A stretch of DNA of 64,000 nt from Arthrinium phaeospermum (lineage: Eukaryota > Ascomycota > Sordariomycetes > Amphisphaeriales > Apiosporaceae): assembly GCA_006503535.1 (NCBI GenBank), contig QYRS01000005.1, positions 2,046,001 to 2,110,000 of the forward strand. The letters are read 5' to 3'. This document shows positions 59,727 through 64,000 of the stretch, piece by piece. Position 1 is the stretch's first letter. Every line of letters begins with the position of its first letter. Made by a program: the position numbers and the translations under genes. The notes beneath the pieces are model-generated. The model was not told the DNA's origin and made no database searches. It was given only the letters and a program-made list of their open reading frames with translations.

Positions 59727-62474
59727 ATGAAGGCGCCTTCCAATTCCATCTGCATGCTATGTAGGCATGCACTCGCCGCCAGAGCCTCGAGGCGATCCGT
59801 AGCGCCATGGACCTCCCAAGCCGCCTCCTACTCGACCGCCGCTGCAGGCTCCGCTGCACCTCCACCAGTTGGCGACGAAAAGGTGCCCTCGACAACCACG
59901 CCGGCGCCGGGTGCTGGGAATGCGGAAAATGGCCCTCCAGACGACGAAAGGGGTTTCCGACCGGTCCTCAGCAGCGAACGACCGGGCAAGCCTTCGGCTA
60001 CGGTGGTCCAAGAGGCCCGGTATTTGCGAAAAATGCAACCCAAAACCGACTCCGATATGAACGCCTTGTTCCAGCAGATAGTCCACGAGTCACATGAGAA
60101 GACGGCAGCTTCTTCCGAGGCCCGTCATGCTCGCAGTCTCGACCTGGAATTGGTCTCGGACATTGCCCATCTCGAGGCCATGGTGGACAGCGACGTACCC
60201 GTCTCGGAAGCCTATCATTTGCTGAAGACCAAGATCTATCCAGTCATCCGCCAGGAGGGCGTCATCATACCCCAGATATTCTTTGCTGTGGCCAATAAGT
60301 TGATGAACAAGGTTATCGCGACCAAGAAGTCTGACATGCGGAACATAGAGACCATGTCTGCCACCACCTTGCCTCCGGTGGCCGAGATCTTCCGCGTCTG
60401 CATGGATGTAGGCAAGATCGATACCGCTCGTTGGACCATGCTGGTGGAAAGGCTAGTCAAGGGCCTCTGTGGAATGAGCGTGTCGCCTGCTGACTACCCT
60501 TCCATAGAGGCCTACGAAAACCATCTGGCCACAAGGGACGCGATGCTGACCGATCTGGTCGAATCGTGGAAGGTGCTTTCGCTCCCAAAGCACGCCATCA
60601 TCAAGCATGCTGGCAAGGAAAACGATATCATCGACGGATTCTGGTTTCCGAGGCTGGAAAAGTCCAGCGCGTACAGAATTGCCCAATCCGGCAATTTTGT
60701 TTCGGCTTTCAGTAGCTTGTTTCCCCAGTATAAATTCAACAAGCAGCTAGCCCCCCGGGTGAGTGTCCTGGCGATTGCTACATATGCGCTCCTCTTGGAT
60801 CGCCAAAGGAGCAACGCCAACGTGAGACAAGAAGCGGCCAAGTTTATGGCCATGGTCGCCTTCATGATACGTACCGTACGCCTGCTCAGCAGTAAGCTGG
60901 AGGAATACCTGGCCAAGTCATACCCGAACTCAACGACGGGTAGATATATCATGGAACAATGGGCAAGCATTGATGAATCTTTGGATCACGGCACCACGGA
61001 CGGCAAGCACATGAATGTAGACCCGCGGAATATAGGTTCCCGTGGCGGGGCAGCCGGCCACGCGCAACCACCCAGTCCCCATCAAGTGGTCATCGAGAAA
61101 CGTTTGAGTCGTGCCTACGGTACGGGCCATCTGGCAGAGGTGGATCGCGTTTGGCACGATTTTATTGGTAGGCCAGCCGACTTCACGCCGGACCGAGTCG
61201 CTGCGCTGCAGGGACAGCAGGATCTCTTTGATTCTTTTATCAATACGTACATGGCCTTGGATAACCCAGACAAGGCCATCGTTGTCTGGAACACTCTGCC
61301 TGCGGTCGGGCTGAAGCCGACTCTCAAGACTTGGAATGTTATGCTGGATGGTTGCAAAAAGGCCCGAAACCTAAATGCTTTGAATACAATATGGTCGAGA
61401 CTTGAGGCTTTGGGGGTGCCCCTGGATATCCCGATATGGACGACGCGTGTTGCTGGCCTGATCGATTGCGGTCACCCCAAGGCCGCGATCGAGGCGTTGG
61501 AAGAGCTGGTAAAGCGTTGGCGTGTGGGCCAAAAGGAGCAGCAGACGGATGTCTTGATCCCTACCATTGAGCCCGTCAACGCCGCCATGGCCGGTCTCGT
61601 GCGTCTCAACAAGTTCAAAGCGGCCCAGAGCCTGCTATCGTGGTCTAGCAGGCAGGGTATACGTCCGGATGTTGTTACGTTCAACATCCTCCTGCGGCCG
61701 CTCGTTCGCGAAGGCCGCGAGAAGGAGGTCAGGGGCCTTCTCGACACCATGATGAAACTGGGAATCAATGCCGATGCCGCTACCTACACTGTGATACTCG
61801 ACGGGACGCTAGCCAATGTCCCGCTCGACGACGTCCAGAGCCAGGCCAGGATCGTCAAGTCCGTCTTCCAAAAGATGGAAGAGGCCGGCCTCAAGTCGAA
61901 TCTGCACATCTACGGCAAGATGATTTACCTGCTGCTCCGCTCGGGCGACCACGCCCAGGAGTCGGTCAAGCTCGTCCTCTCGGAGCTCTGGGCCCAGGGC
62001 TACGAGCTGAGCCCCCACATCTACACCATGCTGGTCGAGCACTACTTTGCGCGCCAGCCGCCGGACCTGGACGCCGTCAACAAGCTGCTGCTGCGCCGGC
62101 GCCTCCTCGACTACGACGACATGGACCGCATCTTCTACAACCGCGTCATCAAGGGCTTCGCCCACGTCGGCGAGCTCGACACCGCCCTCGGCATATACCG
62201 CAAGCTGCACGCCGCCGGGTTCATGGTCGAGCTCGATACCCAGCTCGACCTGGTGCGCGCCCTCGTCCACACGGGCACGGCCGCCGGCGAGCACGAGGCC
62301 CGCCAGCTCGTCGAGGGCACCGTGGCGCGCTTCAAGGAGCTCCACAGCGACGACTGGCAGTCGCCGCAGCACTCGCGCTTCTGGGGCCACGCGTTCTGGC
62401 ACTTTGCGGTGCAGGCGGGCGTATTGAGGGAGTTTCCGGTGGTTATGGATGGTATGGGGGCTGACCGTTACTGA
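59727..62474 (+). CDS. Mitochondrial pentatricopeptide repeat (PPR) protein
   Basis: Organellar RNA-binding protein, likely acting in mitochondrial RNA processing or translation. Intronless, 915 residues. The N-terminus (about 45 residues) is basic, Ala/Ser-rich and lacks acidic residues, a typical mitochondrial presequence. PPR-like helical repeats are visible from about residue 500: KAIVVWNTLPAVGLKPTLKT, NALNTIWSRLEALGVPLDIP, KAAQSLLSWSSRQGIRPDVV, EVRGLLDTMMKLGINADAAT and ALGIYRKLHAAGFMVELDT. Which mitochondrial PPR family it represents could not be settled from sequence alone. Confidence 0.85.
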   Translation: MKAPSNSICMLCRHALAARASRRSVAPWTSQAASYSTAAAGSAAPPPVGDEKVPSTTTPAPGAGNAENGPPDDERGFRPVLSSERPGKPSATVVQEARYLRKMQPKTDSDMNALFQQIVHESHEKTAASSEARHARSLDLELVSDIAHLEAMVDSDVPVSEAYHLLKTKIYPVIRQEGVIIPQIFFAVANKLMNKVIATKKSDMRNIETMSATTLPPVAEIFRVCMDVGKIDTARWTMLVERLVKGLCGMSVSPADYPSIEAYENHLATRDAMLTDLVESWKVLSLPKHAIIKHAGKENDIIDGFWFPRLEKSSAYRIAQSGNFVSAFSSLFPQYKFNKQLAPRVSVLAIATYALLLDRQRSNANVRQEAAKFMAMVAFMIRTVRLLSSKLEEYLAKSYPNSTTGRYIMEQWASIDESLDHGTTDGKHMNVDPRNIGSRGGAAGHAQPPSPHQVVIEKRLSRAYGTGHLAEVDRVWHDFIGRPADFTPDRVAALQGQQDLFDSFINTYMALDNPDKAIVVWNTLPAVGLKPTLKTWNVMLDGCKKARNLNALNTIWSRLEALGVPLDIPIWTTRVAGLIDCGHPKAAIEALEELVKRWRVGQKEQQTDVLIPTIEPVNAAMAGLVRLNKFKAAQSLLSWSSRQGIRPDVVTFNILLRPLVREGREKEVRGLLDTMMKLGINADAATYTVILDGTLANVPLDDVQSQARIVKSVFQKMEEAGLKSNLHIYGKMIYLLLRSGDHAQESVKLVLSELWAQGYELSPHIYTMLVEHYFARQPPDLDAVNKLLLRRRLLDYDDMDRIFYNRVIKGFAHVGELDTALGIYRKLHAAGFMVELDTQLDLVRALVHTGTAAGEHEARQLVEGTVARFKELHSDDWQSPQHSRFWGHAFWHFAVQAGVLREFPVVMDGMGADRY

Positions 62475-63207
62475 GGGGAATCAGTTGGCTGGGTGTAGAG
62501 AGGCTTGGGTTGGGTAGCCAGCCAGTTGTGGGGAAAGAGAAAAAGGGGGCGAAGGCTATATAGAGAGAATTAGCCCGAGCGCTGGCGGAGGCCGCTGTGG
62601 CCGGGTATCGGCAGTGGATGGCGGCTTGGTGGTAGTTTGTGTTCGGCCTCCCGGCACCACCCACTACACGAGAGCGTTACTTGCCGCGTCTCACCCCGTA
62701 AGCGTCAGGGCCGGGTCGCCCCTGGAGATACCTATGTATACATGATACCAATGTACCTCTCTTCATAAAGCAATACCCTGACTGGTTTACTTTCGGTGTG
62801 GCTTGGATAACTGGTGTAAAGAAGATGCGTTTAGCATGAGTAAAATAGTGAATTAAACCATTCGCAAGGCTGAAGTCAAGGGATACTACTTATATCGACG
62901 TACACGACAGCAACAACGACAAAACGCTACAGCCAACCTCCCTCCATCCACACGCTCTCAGTCTGTCCTACAGTTTCATCCCATCGTCATCACACCCATA
63001 TCGACATACCCAGCATCCACACAAGCCTAGTCCATACGTGCCCTTCCGCTGCACCCATCACACCACACAACACAAATATCGCTTCGACGGGCAACTCCGT
63101 TCATAATAATGTTGATGAAGAAGAAGAAAAAAGTTCTTTGTTACTACTACTATCTACTAACTTGAAACCACCCACACACTCTCCCCCCAGTTGATCGACT
63201 TGATCAA
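62475..63207. other. Convergent intergenic region
   Basis: 3' flanks of the PPR gene (+) and PAN1 (-). No gene was seen. Confidence 0.55.
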
Positions 63208-64000
63208 TTAATCAAGGACGCGACCAGCGACACTCGACGAGCTCGCATCGCGGGTCTGCGCCTTCTTGAGCATCTTGCCGGCTTGGATCTCGCCCAAGAG
63301 GCCGGCAGGGCGTCCACCGGGCGGCGGGGCTGGCATACCACCCGCGGCAGGCGGCGGCGGGGGAGGTGGAGGTGCACCCATACCTGGAGGTGGTGGCGGC
63401 GGTGCAGCGGGAGCTCCTCCGGCAGGGGGCATGGGAGGTGGTGGCGGCGGGCCATCAGGCGATGACTCGGGCATCGGTGGTGGTGGCGGAGGCGGTGGGG
63501 GAGCACCGGTCGGTGCACCGTCATCCATGGCTGGAGGAGCCGGGGGAGGCGGGGGAGCACTTGATGGCGCATCTTCCTCTGCGGCGGGAGCTGCAGGCGG
63601 AGGCGGTGCGATGGCCGGGGATGCAACAGCGGGCGAGGCATTCTGCGATCGGTTGCCGGCTGCCGACAGAGGTCGGGGCGGGCCCATGGAGCCAAAGAGC
63701 AGAGATGCCAGCTGAGCCGCACCGGCTTGAGGACGATCATCGTCCGAGTCGTCGTCCGATTCTTCCTCGTTGCCAGAACCCCACTCGTCGTCAGTGTCGG
63801 GCCTCTTCCGAGAGATGTTACCAGTCGGTTGAGGCGCAATAGGGGCAGCCTGTGTCATCCGGTGGAAGGGGTTTGTCGAGACCTCGGGCTGGGCCGGCGG
63901 TGGTGCTACGGGCGCGGCAGGAGCAGCGGGGGCAGCAGGGGCCGCGGGTGCATTAGTCGAATCCGTCGACATCATGCGGCGGTAAGGGTTGCGGCTTTCG
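63208..64000 (-). CDS. PAN1: PAN1 endocytic actin regulator, C-terminal part (cut by window edge)
   Basis: Actin-patch and endocytosis scaffold that activates Arp2/3. Only the C-terminus is in view; the frame stays open to the right edge ([10 protein letters not shown] just before the ATG pair at 63970-63975), so those Mets are internal. Seen: an NPYRRM and an NPFHRM motif, the acidic [19 protein letters not shown] stretch, a long polyproline region, then a WH2-like actin-binding segment [18 protein letters not shown], and the end AGRVLD. Upstream EH domains would lie beyond the window. The PAN1 call rests on this tail architecture. Confidence 0.8.
   Translation of the reverse strand, partial: ESRNPYRRMMSTDSTNAPAAPAAPAAPAAPVAPPPAQPEVSTNPFHRMTQAAPIAPQPTGNISRKRPDTDDEWGSGNEEESDDDSDDDRPQAGAAQLASLLFGSMGPPRPLSAAGNRSQNASPAVASPAIAPPPPAAPAAEEDAPSSAPPPPPAPPAMDDGAPTGAPPPPPPPPPMPESSPDGPPPPPPMPPAGGAPAAPPPPPPGMGAPPPPPPPPAAGGMPAPPPGGRPAGLLGEIQAGKMLKKAQTRDASSSSVAGRVLD

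Noticed and set aside
63266..63715. Gly-rich plus-strand protein at the right edge
   Set aside because: Reverse complement of the PAN1 polyproline tract; the minus strand has the NPF and WH2-like motifs.

Overview
The window looks like a nuclear chromosome segment of a filamentous ascomycete (Pezizomycotina, probably Sordariomycetes). The evidence is short GT-AG introns of about 50-100 bp with CTAAC-type branch sites, G+C-rich coding DNA, monocistronic genes on both strands, and full sets of fungal housekeeping genes. I did not identify the species. There is no bacterial, plasmid, CRISPR or intact transposon content.

Layout, left to right: a SLX8-type RING/SUMO-targeted ubiquitin ligase (+, start unresolved); a CLC chloride transporter (-) with an apparent one-base frameshift ahead of its second CBS domain; a neurochondrin-family protein (+); a DIP5-type amino-acid permease (-) with an unusually long 507-bp intron; the inner-ring nucleoporin NUP192 (-); the ATM-family kinase TEL1 (+), divergent from NUP192; the V-ATPase assembly factor VMA22 (-); a 4.5-kb gene-poor region; the polarity GTPase CDC42 (+); a secreted-type agmatinase ending in RDEL (+); a BTB/POZ gene with unresolved exons (+); cytosolic asparaginyl-tRNA synthetase (+) with a perfect CPC1/Gcn4 site upstream; GMP synthase (+) split into 16 exons, one of only 9 nt; a 6.7-kb gene-poor region; the four-RRM protein NRD1/MRN1 (+); an intracellular histidine acid phosphatase (-); a mitochondrial PPR protein (+); and the C-terminus of PAN1 (-), cut by the right window edge.

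The gene models for NUP192, TEL1, GMP synthase, CDC42, AsnRS, agmatinase, permease, neurochondrin and acid phosphatase were assembled by hand from splice sites. Each gives an exon total divisible by three with no internal stop and preserves family motifs across the junctions. The genes are unrelated housekeeping functions (genome stability, nuclear pore, transport, translation, purine synthesis, polarity, actin/endocytosis), with no sign of a biosynthetic cluster or an obvious new multi-gene system.

The least ordinary features are the intron-crowded GMP synthase, with inverted TGTTTATTCC repeats in two introns and related repeats in its promoter; the CLC frameshift, together with a Gln at its proton-glutamate position; the RDEL-ending agmatinase; and the very long, microsatellite-rich leaders before CDC42 and NRD1.
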